A stretch of DNA of 64,000 bases. Source: Mortierella alpina. Lineage: Eukaryota > Mortierellomycota > Mortierellomycetes > Mortierellales > Mortierellaceae. The notes beneath the pieces are model-generated. The model saw only the letters and a list, made by a program, of their open reading frames with translations. It searched no databases and was not told where the DNA came from. Of the stretch, positions 30,390 to 43,527 are shown in pieces (position 1 is the stretch's first letter; each line of letters opens with the position of its first letter). The translations under genes and the position numbers were made by a program. Where the stretch lies: contig JANATF010000008.1 in assembly GCA_029449245.1 (NCBI GenBank), positions 682,001 through 746,000 of the forward strand, read 5' to 3'.

Positions 30390-31229
30390 TAATGGCCTGG
30401 CAGGGAGATACAAGTGTCGATGAATATGACGAGGATGGCGGTGATGATGACGAAGTGGACAGAGTGAGGGACGCAGAGCTCTGTAAGGAATTTGCGGTGG
30501 AGGACGTCTTGCTTGAGCAGGCGGATGCGGTCGAGACATTTCTGTTGACTGCCCGGAGCTGGTGGGAGTGGGTTCGTTAGGCAGAGCGGTGCACAGACGT
30601 AGCCAAGAGCAACCATGTGCGACACGAGATCATTGAGGGCAGGAGTGCGTATGACAAGAGCATGAGCGCATGAGACAGCGCAGGGGACACACCACCGTGG
30701 GCAAGTGTCGATCCGAGAGGGGGGAATGACGCGGGCAAAGCAGTTGCATGAACCCAATGAGCAAGAGATTGGGGGGCACGATAGGATGGTCGGAGGAACG
30801 CAGCAAAGGACGAGGAACAGAGGAGAAAACAATATATGAGGCAGTGTTAGTTTGCGTCCTTGCTCCTTTTTGCATCTGAGTGCGTCTGCGTGCGTCCATA
30901 GACTGGCTCATTGGAGCTAGACCGGTGCTATCATAACCAGCACATCATCCAGCGCCTGGCGCGAAAACAAAACAACAGGCAGGCAGAGCCAACAGAAAAC
31001 AGCAAATGCCAAATCAGCGGCCCTGCTTTAAAAAAAAATGGTGCGACGGTTGTACCTTGAGGGTTGCATCTGCATGATGCCGCGCCTGGAAACGCTCTTG
31101 CGCATTGAGGACAAGCTCGTGCACAGCCTGCCTTGGGTGCTTTGATCGCGCCAAACGGGAGGAATCAGAGAGGGCCAATATGTAGAAGAGGCTGTAGCGG
31201 GCAACGATAGGACAGAGGACGTTGGACAT
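30390..31229 (-). other. possible 5' exons or small gene upstream of the 961-aa ORF
   Basis: Two coding-like pieces. The first (31229-31059) starts MSNVLCPIVARYSLFYILAL and ends in a GT donor after ADATLK. An acceptor (CTCCCACCAG, near 30565) would join it in phase to the open Ser-rich frame that runs into the 961-residue ORF. The second lies in another frame between about 30660 and 30390, containing PALNDLVSHMVALGY and LLKQDVLHRKFLTEL, and its third codon positions are strongly C-biased. I cannot tell which frame is spliced in, or whether this is one gene or two. Not recognised. Confidence 0.3.
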
Positions 31230-33603
31230 GATGGACGTTGTGTTTGTTTTTGGCTCTCTCTCTCTCCTCTTTTTCGATTCTCGAAAGAAGTCTTTTGTTG
31301 ATGCTGGTCTGAAAAAAAGGCTGAGCTGGCGTGTGTCTGTACTAAGCTCGTCAAGATGCTGTTGTTTTTTTCTTCTTCAACGCTTCAACGCCTAGCCAGG
31401 GCGAGATGACTGATGGAGAGGGGATGAAAGGAGACGGCTGGGAAATGCCAGGAGTGGCGAAAAAAAGGAGAAAGGAAAACTCGGCCACACAAGCTTTTGT
31501 CAACGTTCCCAGCGGAAGCAGGCTCTGAGCAAAAACGAAATCGGGTGGCAGGAATGTAGATCGAGAGATTTCGATGGTGTTGGTCGGACAAGAGCCTTGA
31601 CCAAGAAAAGAGTCAGAAAGAAGGTGTCACCGAAGGATCGAAGCGCTTGCGAAAGTAGGGGGGTGGGGTTAAGAAGAAAGAGGATGATTATGTGATGCAA
31701 AGTGAAGGGAGAAAGAGGACCACAGCAGCTGTGTGTGTATGTAGTTGCCACAGGTGTAACGTATCGAAAGAGTACAAGGAAAAACGATTAAAGGAAAAAC
31801 GATTAAAACAACGAGCAAAGACAAGTGGCGAGATGTCGAGATGTCGATAAAAGTCGAAGTGGGGGAGAAGAGGAAGCAGGGGGGGACCAGCGCGCTCCTT
31901 TATATCACCGCGGAAACTTGAGTGTAGGATAAACAAAAAAAAAAGATAAACAGCGGGTAATGAGGGCGTGGGATCAGGGAACAGCACTAGGCGAAGAGAG
32001 CGAGAGGGTGTGAACGGATGATGAGCGAGGCACGGGGCAGGCAGAGGTAATGAGGGAGGGAGGGGATATTAAACGATAGCGCACTGTGCAGCCCACAATC
32101 ATGTCATGGCTCGAGTGCTTGGGCTTGCAAGCTCCAGCCCACTACTGCCACTGGCAGGCGAACGGACGGGATGATAGGCAAGGCAGAGAGCGGAGGGGAG
32201 GAACAAAGAGGCGCGGGCTGGGAAGACTCGAAGGGACGAATGAGAAACGTAAACTGCTGAGGAGGGGCAAAAGTGGGGACGAAAGAGAGTAAACGAGAAG
32301 AGCGAGCGAGGACAGTGAGAGAGACAGTGAGAGAGAGACGGTGAGAGAGACGGTGAGAGAGACGGTGAGAAAGAGAATGGCGAGCTGGAGATGATTTTCA
32401 AACTGTAATCAGCGCAAGCAAGTCTAGATTCAGGACGCTTGGCGGAGGCGGTCGATGGGGTGCAGCCGCTTGCCCGTCCTTGCTCTCCAGGCAGGCTGTA
32501 GATGGGATGATGTGGTTCAGTAGCGCGCAGACGTGTATGCAAGGCCGCCTTGTTGCGCGTGAAAAGAACTAACAAAACTGTCAGGGCCTTGGACAGTGCA
32601 CTGACATTTTTAAGCTTGGGAAAGGGAAAATAAAAGGTGCAGTTTGTTTTGTTCGTTCGTCAGCGGGCCTGTTCCCTTTGGTTCGCCAAAAGGGCGGACA
32701 ACAACGGTCTTATCTCCGGGAGTGAGGCTGGGCTGAGGTGGACGGCCTGGCTAAAGGCCACTGCGGGGAATGCTTGTGAGAGAACACCGCGGAACCCTTC
32801 AAGAAAAGGAGTGGAAGCAAGGCCCGGTCCTATCTGGTCGGTCCTCTCAGGCCCATCCAACGCGATCCCGGAGAACGGATTCGCCTAGAACGACCGCAGG
32901 AGAGCTGTGCAGGCAGAGACTGATCGAGACGTTGAATGTGCAATGACCTCGCCTTACCGTGGCAACCCCAGCCATAGACTTTTTTTTTTCTTTGCAATAT
33001 GCTCGGAAAGTACGGCACCCCAGAATCGTTGAGGTATCCAGCTCCTCAAAGCAGGGCGGCAATTTGAAGTTGTGGCCCTAATGCACTGTCCTTTGGAGAT
33101 ATGGTGTCAAGAACACCATAGCCTTGACCCCTGGATCCTGGCTTGCTGTGCCACTCCTCTTAAAGTTCCGAGGAGACGAGAGGAAGGGGCGCAGGGGGGG
33201 AGGAGCGGGTCGAGGAGTGACAGAGGGCGATGGATTTTTTTTTTTTTTTTTTGCATTGGCATGAATGGAGGGGGATATTCGTGTGCCTGAAAGGGTTCTC
33301 AACGAGGCGGGAGCCCATCTCTTTTGGACATGCCCGGCAGATACGGCACTGCGCAGATCGAGTCCCTTCCTCCCCCCTGGCATAGGAGAACAGACAAGAG
33401 CTTTTGGGGCAACAAAAGAACCAATAGTATTGCGCGCTGTCTTCGATCGGCTGCCCACTGCTTCCGCTGCAGACGCGTATGCATGACTCTTGTGTGAGGA
33501 TACACCTTTATATACATTTGACTATGGGTGGGGGGTGATGATGATGAGGGACGAAAGAGGAGGACAGGGCCCGCATGGGTTTCAGAGCACTGGCATCCTG
33601 CTT
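31230..33603. other. intergenic region
   Basis: No supported gene in about 2.4 kb. GA-rich runs occur (for example 32310-32372, repeats of GACGGTGAGAGA), with a T-run near 33236-33252. Candidate frames lack splice context or composition expected of genes. Confidence 0.5.
32310..32372. repeat. GACGGTGAGAGA-type tandem repeat
   Basis: About five tandem copies of a 10-12 bp unit, GACAGTGAGAGA or GACGGTGAGAGA, in a gene-free stretch. Confidence 0.75.
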
Positions 33604-35134
33604 TCAGTGACACCAGACCTTGGGCCTGACATCGAACGCGCATTCTTTGTCTCTAAAGGACGGGAAGATGACAAGGGCGACCTTGCCCTCAGGGTTGCTC
33701 TTGAGCGATGTTCCCATGTTGTCCTCGTCAAAGGGCGTGCCCAGGGCAATTGTCACTGGCGAGATGACGGACTCGAGTCCAGTCATGGCTATTGCGAGCT
33801 CAAAGGCCTTGTTGCAGAGATCCCGGACCTTGGCCAGCTCGTTCGTGTTGGCGTACACGCTCGAGAGGAGCTCTGAGAGCGCAGTGGCGGTTGTGTTGAC
33901 TTGCTCCTCCTGGCGCACCTTCGTGTCCGGGTCCTGGGTCACCATGACACAGAGCTGCTGCCGGAAGCGCACCGCCATCTTTTCGTTCCTCGAGAACATC
34001 CAGTCGTAGATCTCCTTGAAGCCCTTGTTGTAGTCAAACACGCAGCAGAGGGCCTTGTCGAAAAAGTGTGAGACGAGTGTGGACATGACGACCGACTCCA
34101 TAAAGAGATTCAGGTGAAACGACTCCAGCTTGTCGTCGGGTACGGGAAAGCCCTCGAGCAGGCCCTTGCTCTTGAGGTGCTCGATCGCGACGTCCTTTTG
34201 CAGATTGACAGAGCGCCCTCCTTGAGCTTTGCGGATCAGATGCTCGATGGACGCCTTGAGCTGCGTCAGGCGGTCCATGATGGTCGAGTGGTCGTCGTCT
34301 GTGGGTCGGATCAAGCGAACGTGCTCCAGATAGTTCTTTGACATGACCTCGTAGTCGCTCTCGCGCTTGGCCAGCTTTTGCTGGATGTCCATGAAGTGTC
34401 TGTTGAGGTCGTGATAGGCGCCACGAGTGCGGTTCAGCTCGTCATCCACACTCTGCTTCTCGTTCAGGGTGTCCTCGAGATGCGTCTGGAGTTGGGCATT
34501 GAGCATCATGAGCTCCTCAATCTGCTTGCGCTGGATCCCGCGTTCATCCACGTCCGTAGGTTGAGCATTCTGCTGCTCCTTTGTGGCTGGGCCAGCGATT
34601 GAAGCTGGAGCGACTGCAGCATCGCCGGCTTTGACTAGATTTTCAAGTTGGATCACAAAGTGAGTGGATGGCAACATGACAATATTCCCTAGTCATCCTT
34701 AGTGTCCTTTTGTTCATTTTTGTCCTCTTCTTTTTTTTTTGTTTTTTTTTGTTTGTTTGTTTGTCTGATTGCATCCAGCCTGCTCACCTGCGAGATCCGT
34801 GCTTGCACTGTCAGAGTCTCCGTCATCCATGATGATGTCCTCGGTCGTCGAGATGCTCAGGGCCACGGTTGACTGGACCGGGGTGAGGATAGGGGCTGTT
34901 GGGCTGACGGGCGCGAGCGCAGGAGTCACGCTGACGACAGCAGGAGCAGGTGTAGGAGCAGTATTCACGGCGGCAGCAGTAGCGGCAGGCGTGGTGGCAA
35001 CAGTCGCGGCGGCGGGCGTGGTGGCTGCGGCCAAAGGCTCTTTAGGCTCGGCGGGTGCCTCGCTCACCTGGGGTGCGGATGCGGATGCGGATGCGGATGC
35101 GGATGCGGATGCGGATGCAGGCGTGGCTGCAGGC

Positions 35135-35165
<31 letters not shown>

Positions 35166-35379
35166 GGGTGTCGGGAACAGGGTTGATGTCGAGCATGGCG
35201 GTCTCGCTGGTGGGGGATGGCAGGAGCGACGGTCGTTTCTTTTCCTCGAAGCTGGGCTCGCTGTAGAAGGCCTCGTTCGCAGAGTGCTTGAAGCTGACGT
35301 TGACGTTGAGCGGCGAGGCGGGGGTGGATGGCGAGGACGCGGACGAGGACGAGGAGGACAGCGGCTTTTGGGTTGACAT
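33604..35379 (-). CDS. conserved coiled-coil protein with Ser/Ala-rich N-terminus (558 aa)
   Basis: Exon 1 (35379-34788) starts MSTQKPLSSSSSSASS and is low complexity, with an Ala-Ser run (~95-110) from a GGATGC hexamer repeat and a poly-Ala run. Exon 2 (34688-33604) joins in frame (DLAGNIVMLPSTHFVIQLE). It holds a coiled coil at about 240-330 (QIEELMMLNAQLQTHLEDTL, then RHFMDIQQKLAKRESDYEVM) and a compact C-terminal region (MESVVMSTLVSHFFDKALCC to a tail ending DVRPKVWCH). The compact part looks like a folded, conserved domain, but I do not recognise it. The gene is divergent from the Hsp70-like gene with a 1.4-kb shared upstream region. A cytoplasmic or cytoskeletal role is only a guess. 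Confidence 0.82.
35083..35126. repeat. (GGATGC)n hexanucleotide repeat, coding
   Basis: Seven or so GGATGC units, coding an Ala-Ser run on the minus strand in the 558-residue protein. A (CAG)8-like run at 35143-35165 codes poly-Ala in the same exon. Confidence 0.85.
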
Positions 35380-36756
35380 GAAAGCGACAGTCGCACGCAA
35401 TGGACGATGGGGGAGGGATGGAGGATCGAGGGAAGGCGGATGGGAGAGATGATGGAGAGGAGAGGAAAAGGAAGAGCGGGATGGAATACAGATAGATACA
35501 GCATATACAGCCTATACAGCCATACAGCGGAGGCAGAGCGTTGACCTGTGACACTGCTCTGTCGTCGAGCCCCTTTTCTGCGCCTTGCTGGGTGCCGCCT
35601 ACCTTTCTACAGCTGTCCTCTCTGTCCCTTCCTGTCTCTTGGGACACCCACACCCACACATTCTCTCTCTCTCACTTCTCTCTCACTTCCTCACTCTCGT
35701 TTGGACATGGCCTGGAACACCCACTTTCGCTTGTCTGGCGTCTGGCGGGGTCGGGTGTCGGGTGGTGAGTGTCTGTGTCTATGTCTGTGTCGGTGTCGTT
35801 GTCTTTGTCAGTGTCGGTGGTAATCGTGCCTATGTATGACATAGCCCTCTTTTTGCACTGTCTCGTTGCTGCATCTGCATGGTGCCTGGATGGCATCCCC
35901 ATACGCTCCCCGCTCCTGCGGATACTGTGCGATGGTACATCGGACTAGCGCGCGGCGTGGAATGCAGCCGCGGCATGGGCACGCCTGCTGCGAGCCAAGA
36001 GGGCGTGTGAGAGCGACGAGAGAACATCAGTGAGCCGCAGACAGACGATTACGCTCCAGCCATTCAGCAGCGAGGGCTCAGCCAGTCGCTCTGGTCTGCT
36101 CCCGCTCCCCCTCGGTCTGTCTGGCGGGCGCGTGTTCGTTCCCGCACCACCCGCCGGCCAGCAGAGAGCAGAGGGAGAGCAAAAGGGGATCAGAGGCGTG
36201 CACAGCCCACTCAAACTCAAACTGTGCTCTTGCTCTGCCACTCTTCCCATTCGACGCTGTCCCCAAGAGTCGACGGGATGGGGCGCGACAGTGCTGCATC
36301 TGCTGCTGCTTCTGGTGTTGCCATCTGGTGTTGCGTCTGGCCTCAGGGCAGAGGGATCCACTTGCGACAGCCGACACCTTCCCATGCCATGGGTGGGTAT
36401 GCTGCACTGTCGCAGGGTGCTCGAGAGTGTGCAGTGTGCAGTGTGCACTGTTGTGTGCGCAGACACATGCGACAGACCGCCGGCGTGATTCGCCTTTTTC
36501 TTTCAATCTCTTCTCTCTTCGTCGCTGTCTTTCTTCTTCTTGTTGTTCTTCTTGTTCTTCTGCTTCGTCTTCCTCTGCCCCATTGCACCTCGCGCCCTTT
36601 TCTCACTCTTCTCTCTCTTCTTCTCTCTCGCCCTTCCTCGCAATCCTCGCCATCCCACCTGCACCTGTCTCAGGCCCCTCTCCTTGTCTGTAGCACAGCC
36701 TTCCCTCACGTACCTTCTCTCCCCTCGCACCACTGCTGGCCTCGACCTCCAGCGCG
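35380..36756. other. divergent promoter region
   Basis: Gene-free 1.4 kb between the minus-strand 558-residue gene and the plus-strand Hsp70-like gene. The last ~280 bp (36490-36755) is strongly C/T-rich, typical of a fungal leader. A GTGTCTGTG-type repeat lies at about 35765-35820. Confidence 0.5.
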
Positions 36757-38795
36757 ATGCAGCAGCAGGCTTTCAACCCCAAGGACTACCCCATTGTCAT
36801 GGCCATTGACTTTGGAACCACATTCTCGTACGTGCTCACTCGCACTTCTGCCGAGTTTATTTCGTGTGTGCCCATCTCACTCACTCACTCACTCACTCAC
36901 TCTCCAAACACTCTCACAACTCAACGCTATAGAGGATGCGCCTATGCCTATGCACAGGACGACAAGGAGGTCATTGATATCACCTCATGGTACGGAAACG
37001 TTCAAGGCACAGCTCTGCACGATATCCAATGCACACAAACCACCCTGCCCTTCCTTCTACGCCGTGCTCACACTTGCACCTCACATACTCGCATACCGTA
37101 TGAACAATGCACAATAGGCCAAGGCAGAGCATCCAGTACCCAAAGACCCCTACCCTGAACCTGTACAGGAAGGATGATCCTGAGCACAAGCTGGTCGCCT
37201 GGGGATGGAAGGCAAAGTTGGAGACTCTCAAGCCCACAGCTAGGCACCACACTCTTCTATACCAGTACAAGCTGCATCTCGATGAACACATGCAAAACTC
37301 GCCGCTTGAGGTCGACATCACCGTCCTCGACGCCATCTCACACTATCTCGAAGCCTTCCACGAATACGTCGTCGGTGAGATCATGCGCGGGTTTGCCAGA
37401 AACTTTCAGCGCGACCACTTCCGGTACTGTCTGACCGTGCCTGCGATGTGGTCTGACCGTGCCAAGAACGTCATGCGACAAGCAGCTGTCAAAGCCAAGC
37501 TCATCAAGGAAACCGATCATCCAGACCGTCTCATGCTTATCTCGGAACCAGAGGCCGCTGCCCTATACTGCGAGCGCAAGTGCGACCAGTTCGACCTCGG
37601 CCACGGGGACCGCTTTATGATTTGCGACGCCGGCGGCGGAACCGTCGATCTGATCGTCTTCGAGATTGCTGTCACAAGCGCCGGACGACGTCTGTCCGAG
37701 GTCACCAAGGGCCACGGAGCTTCGTGTGGCTCTGTCTTTTTGGATCGCCATATGCGCCGACTGCTGGAGCAAAAGTTTGGCCACCATGCAGCCAACTTTC
37801 CCGCCAGCATCATTCCCAACCTGGTCGACACCTTTGCGGACGTCATCAAGCCCCAGTTTGACGGCATTGAGGACCAGTTCCTGCAGCTGCCTGCCAACAG
37901 GTGCTTTGAAGACCTGGAGGATCCAGAGGCCATTGGCATTGACGACGGCTACCTGGTCCTGACTGCTGCTGAGCTCAAAGAAAGCGTATTTGAGCCTGTG
38001 GTGAAGGATGTGCTGTCGCTAATTCAGGAGCAGTTGACGCAGGCCAAGAATTGCTCTGCCATCTTTTTAGTGGGAGGTTTCGGCTCTTCCAACTACCTCT
38101 ATAGTCGTGTCAAGGCGCAGTTCAGCAGTCAGGTGGGGCTCATTTCCATCCCTCCTCGTCCTGAGCTGGCAGTGGTCCGTGGAGCCGTGTGTGTGGGGTT
38201 GAACCCACGCGTCGTGACCTCGCGCATTGCCCGTCGGTGCTATGGAATCTCGTCCGATCAGCCCTTTGAGAAGGGCAAAGACCCCCTTGCAAAGCGAAAG
38301 TTTGAGGTGAACGGCGTCTGGTGCATCGACCGCTTCTCGCCCTATGTCAAGAGGGGCCAGAAGCTCAATGTGGACGAGTCCATCTCGCGCGAGTTCTCGT
38401 TCACAAAGTATTCGGAGGCACCTGAGGATTACAATATTGCACTGTATGCGGCGGACACGGATGGCGACCCACCTCGATACACGACCGATGTGGGCGTTTC
38501 CAAGCTGGCAGATATCCCGATCCCGTGCCCCCACGCGCCATCGTCGCGTCTAGGCTCTATGGTAAGCTGTCCGGAGGGGAGGGTGTCGATCGCCTGCTGA
38601 ACGATGAGAGATGCCATGCATGACTGTGCAGTGCAGAGTACTGACAGAGTGGATTTGCTTTTGTTCAATACAACTGTATAGGTCAAGGTGAAGGTGAACA
38701 TGAACTTTGGACTGAACGAGATCAAGGCCGAGGCAGTTGTTGGCGACAAGGTGTACAGCACCATCCTGCAGTTTGATGCCGTCGACACGTTCTAA
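36757..38795 (+). CDS. Hsp70-family ATPase, HSPA12-like (561 aa)
   Basis: Actin-fold ATPase of the divergent Hsp70 group typified by HSPA12A/B. Exons are 36757-36827, 36933-36989, 37118-38561 and 38682-38795, all in frame. Phosphate 1 is VMAIDFGTTFS (split by intron 1), phosphate 2 is FMICDAGGGTVDLIVFE, and the adenosine motif is AIFLVGGFGSSNYLYSRV. The DRLMLISEPEAAALYCERK segment matches the Hsp70 connect region. A short beta-like C-terminus (about 400-561) replaces the canonical substrate-binding domain and EEVD-type tail. The role is likely nucleotide-dependent regulation or chaperoning; clients unknown. Fungi often have several such paralogues. Confidence 0.92.
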
Positions 38796-39040
38796 ACTTG
38801 TGGAAATATAACCATGGAATACATATCTGTTTCTTTTGCTTGGAGTTGAAAGACTCTCTTTTTGTGGGCTGCATAGGACGTGTTGAGTGTGGGCGTGCAT
38901 AAGGTGATTCAACCTCCATCCCCCCACAGCCCTTTATACAAACCTTGAATGCTTCTTTGCATCCAGCCATTGGCATCACATCCCATCCTGCTCGACTGGC
39001 GTCCTTCTTAGCAAACAGCAGTAGCAGCAAGCAACGCCAA

Positions 39041-39093
<53 letters not shown>

Positions 39094-39236
39094 ACAAACA
39101 GCTCTCCTGCAGCCACAGGTACACATGCACTTCATTCACATCGCTACCATGAGCCAGGTACCACGGCGCTCTCTATTTTCGCTAACCTCCTCATGCTGCC
39201 ACGTTGCAGGCACTCGTATTCTAGACCGTGCCAACG
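38796..39236. other. intergenic region / leader of golgin gene with CAACAG repeat
   Basis: 440 bp between two plus-strand genes. It contains a CAACAG repeat (about 39036-39093) and a likely 5' leader intron ending near 39224 (TTCTAG) before the start at 39237. Confidence 0.5.
39036..39093. repeat. (CAACAG)n hexanucleotide repeat
   Basis: Nine or so CAACAG units upstream of the golgin start codon. Open in frame as poly-Gln, but probably untranslated leader DNA. Confidence 0.85.
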
Positions 39237-42200
39237 ATGAGCAGCTTCTTTGGTGCTCCAGGCACAGGCTCGGGCACCGGCGCAAAGGGCTCGCCGTCCA
39301 ACAACAGCAGCGGGACCACCGGAGGCGGAGGTGGATGGGGAAGCTTCCTCAAACAAGGGCTGTCTACCATCGAATCCAAGCTCGACATGGTCCTCGACAT
39401 GCAGGTGCCCATTCCCGGAGGCTCCTCGGGCACCTTGACCTCACTCTCACCACACGCCACAGTCCTGCCCTCGAGCGTGTCTGGATCTGGCAGCCCAAGC
39501 AGCACTCAGCCCAAAAAGATGGCCCCACCACACATTCCTGGAGCGGGTGCTGCTGACGCCAGAGCTTCAACAGACTCGCGTGGCGAAGAGAGCGATAAAC
39601 GAACCTCTAGTCCAACCGCTCGATCCAGCGTTCGAGGCAAGGACGGTGCTCAAGAGACTGGGGCGGTTGATCAAGCACGCAGGGGCATTGTCAAGGACGA
39701 TGACTTGGTCACAGTGGATGCCATCACGGGCATGATCACGACTAGTCCTGGAATCAAACGCATGTCCACACCACCCACATCCGCGGCTAGCTCGGCCGCT
39801 GCCGCCGCTGCTGCCGCTAATCGAGAACGACTGGAACAGCGGATGAGAGGCATCTTCAAAAAGCCAGCAGAGCCAGTCACCTCAGCGTCAACGTCTCCGT
39901 CTCCTTCCGCCACAGCCTCGCCTTCCTCGTCTGCAAGACCATCGTCGGTTCTGGAGCGGGAGGACAAACTGCAGGATCGATCAGTATCCGACACAAAGGA
40001 GGGCAAGGCGGAGGAAGAGACGAGGAAAGAGGAGGCGGGAAAGGAGGAGCAGGATGTGGCAAAGGAGGAGGAGGAGGAAGTCGTGGCCAAAAAGTCCCCC
40101 GCGCCAGACTCTCCCCTCGATGCTCAGGATGAACTTGAACACAAGGAGGAGGAGGAGGAGGAGGAGGAGGAGCAGGCCAAAGCCGAGCCCGTTTTTGAAA
40201 AATCAACGTCTGCAGTCACAGAAAAGGGAGCTATAATCAAGTCGACAGTTCCCGAGGATCAGGATCACAGCGTAGTGAACGCCGAGACCCTCGCCTCAGA
40301 ACCGGAAACAACTGCACCATTTGATGAGACCACCCAGCCCAAAGACGACGACAATGAACAGCTGGAGAAATCCAACGCTCAGACCATCGAGGGTGACGGA
40401 GCGGTTATATCAAAGTCAAACTCTGGTGACGATAACGATCTGCCCAAAACTGAGGAGGAGCCATCAGCAACAGCACCAGACCAGGATGATAACATTGGAA
40501 CGACAGAGAAGAAGCCTGACACTGCCGACCTTATCACAGAAGAGGTTGTACCCGCAAAGCCCCCACTATCTAATGACACTCAAATCAACACCTCATTGAC
40601 AACACCGTCCACGGATCATTCTTATACCCCGACCAGCACTGAGCAGAGCACCTCCAAAGATCCAGCGGTCGCAGTAGCCGCTGCCGCAGCCGAGATCACT
40701 GGCACATCTCTGGACGTTGAGAACAAGGCGAGAAAAACTGGATCAGGACCCAATAGTGATGCTGCGACACTCGACGACAACCCTCTAAAGAGAGTCGTTG
40801 AGCAACGTGAGGAGCAGCTCCTCAAAGTCATGCAGGAGCAGTCATCGTTACTGGAGAGACTTCGTGATTTGGAGGATGCCAAGGCGGCTGAGGATGCTCT
40901 TCAGGTCGTCAAGGTTGCAGGACTTGAAAAGATTATCGAAACACAAAAGAAGGAACTCGAGGTCGCTCGGGGAGGGAACCTTGCCAGTCAACCAAAATCG
41001 ATCCAAAAGACCCTCGAAGAGCAACGAGGACTGTTGGAGGAGAAGGACGAGCAGATCAGAGGACTCTTGGCCGAGGGTAAGGGGGAATCTATAATGAGCC
41101 ATGCAACGAAAGGCAGAGTTCAGCACCTTGCCTCTAATACGACCTATTGTTTTCTATCTTCTAGGAGAGGCCTTGTCCAAAAAGGAGTTCAAGCACCTGA
41201 CAGCGATCAAGACGCTGAGGATGAAGAACATAGAGGCGGAGAAAATACAAATGGACACTCAAAAGAAGCTGGATAAGGCAACTACGGCCCATACAGATGC
41301 ACAAGCGATGGTGGCCAAGCTCACTGAGGAGAACAGGCAGCTCAATGGTGAGATCATGTCGTCCAACTATTCTTGCTCTCAAAAGGATTTGATAGAGGAA
41401 TCGCAAAAGCAATGGGCTGTGCGGGCTATGGACACGATAACTAAACTACAATGCGTTTTCTGTCCTCATTTTCCTCAGATACAATCAGGTCCCTGCACGA
41501 CACCACCCAGCGGCAAAACAAGCAGCAGGTTCAAATGGAGTCGGAGCTCGCACAACTTAGAGAGGAAAAGTCCAGCCTCAAAATGGGCCTGGATCGCGCG
41601 TGGCAGGAACTCGCAGATGCTCGGAAGGCCTCTGCTGAACTGTCTAGTCAGACCCAGGCTGCTGCATTGGAGCAAGAGATGAAGATGAACGAGGAGTTGC
41701 AGGCTGAGCTCGACACTCTCAAGGCCCAGCATGCCGCGATCGAGACGACTCTTCGGCAGGAAATTCAGGAACTTCGGGTGTCCCTTTCGAATCGCGAGGA
41801 GGATGCAGGAAGGAAGGAAGATGAGCTCTGGATGGAGATCAGGAGCCTTCAACAGCGTCTTGAAGAGAACGAGAACGACTCGTATGAGCTTCAAGAGGCC
41901 CTGGATGAGGCTCGTAGGCCACTTCTTCGACAGATCGAGGTGCTTCAGAACCAGCACAGCACAGCCAATCGCAATTGGGACAAAATAGAGAAGAGTCTCA
42001 CGCGGCGTGTCACAGAGGCAGAAGAGGACGCTACAAAGGCGCAGGATCGCGAGAGAGCTGCTCGGGATAAGCTGGATGAGATGGTAAGCAATGGGCTGTC
42101 CTGAAATCCCTCTTGGCTGGCTAAATCACTCTGCCGTGCCATATTTCCGCATGCTTACTGTCTTTACGCTTCCTTCCTCCTCTCGATGATCCTTATCCCA

Positions 42201-43306
42201 TTTCAGAAATCTCAAAAATTGGCCCTGGAGGCCCGCCTCGAGACACTCAGGAAAGCAGATACCCAGCTTCGATCGGATGTGAACGCTAGCAAGCGCACTT
42301 TATCCGAAAAGGAAGAGGAGGCGCGCAAAGCACAGGCAGAGCTCAGCAAGGAGCGCATCACGCGCGAGCGCGCCATTGAGGAGGCTAGAGAGGATGCAGA
42401 ACGCAGGTGTCGGCAGCAACAGCTCGCTGAGGTTGAGAAACTGAAGCAGCAAATCCAGCAACTCCACCAGCAGCAGCAGCAACAGCAGCGGCCAGTCGAT
42501 GATCCCCTGCTAGCTAACCCGACCGATGCTCTTCTTTCTGTGGGCGCCGGCATGGCCGTGGCACGAAGACTGTCGTCTGCGTCTGTGACGTCCGCCTCAT
42601 CGCCCATGTTAGCAGGCGGACCCATCTCAATGGGATCAACAAAGACAGGAGCAGCCATTGGCAATAGCAACGTTAGGACGAGCTTTGACTCGATGACAAG
42701 TCCTACGAGCTTGGACGGCATGGCACCGACCCTGTCCCGTAGCAGCTCCGCACACACGATGGCAGGCAATGGCGGCTCAGCATCTTCTTTGGGCTTGATG
42801 GGTCTTGGTAGCGGCTCCACAGGTCCTGCGGTGGCCATGGAAAGACTGAACGCCATGGTGCGGCAATTGGACGGACAAGTCACCTTCCTGAGTGAGCAGG
42901 TACGGTCTGCGAACAGGAACAAAGGTAAATCAGTACTGCTTTCCGCGGGGAATTCGTGTCAAATCGTGAGAACGTGGATATGGTTTCTTTTCTTTTTTTT
43001 TTTTGCTTACAGTTTTCTGTTTTTACTTTTTTCACCCATTATCTAGATGAGCTCTCAGACGAGCTCGTTCGTGTCACTGTGGAGTTGGAGGATCTGCAAA
43101 AGGCAGCTTCTCGGGTGCCAGGTCTGGAACAAGAGCTGGGTTTATTGAAGGAGCGGCACCGGGCAGCATTAGAGATGCTCGGTGAGAGGACTGAAGAGGT
43201 TCAGGAACTGAAAGCAGACCTGTCGGATGTCAAGGAGGCCTACCGGGACCAGATCAATGACCTGCTTGCTCAGTTGGAGATACTGAGGAGGACGAATGCA
43301 CAATAA
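39237..43306 (+). CDS. TMF1/Sgm1-like golgin, long coiled-coil protein (1201 aa)
   Basis: Golgi-associated coiled-coil tether of the TMF (TATA element modulatory factor)/Sgm1 family, whose C-terminus binds Rab6/Ypt6. Exons are 39237-41076, 41165-41347, 41479-42083, 42207-42924 and 43047-43306. The N-terminus has the family-like amphipathic helix GSFLKQGLSTIESKLDMVLD. An acidic, Glu/Lys-rich disordered region covers about 150-480. Coiled coil starts near VVEQREEQLLKVMQEQSSLL and runs through exons 2-4, broken by a Ser/Gly-rich spacer (about 800-890). The C-terminal block (LSDELVRVTVELEDLQKAAS, then ERHRAALEMLGERTEEVQEL) matches the TMF TATA-binding domain region. Probable role: vesicle tethering at the Golgi. 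Confidence 0.88.
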
Positions 43307-43527
43307 TAGTAAAAAAATCCCCCCAGCAACATCAACATCAACAACAACGAAAAAGACGGTCGTTTTTTTAGAGGTGGATTATTCAAAAAGTTTTGCAACA
43401 GGTGTGGGTCTGGAAACGCGTCATCGCACGCAGAGCTCTCATCGTCTGTGTTATGTTTATTCGGAAAACTTGCCACCGCCGCCCATCAGCCCCCCTCTTA
43501 CCTACTCACTCATATTCTTTCCGTCTC

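Noticed and set aside
38945-39225. Poly-Gln ORF upstream of the golgin gene
   Set aside because: It is a CAACAG repeat in leader DNA with weak context, and it is out of register with the golgin start.
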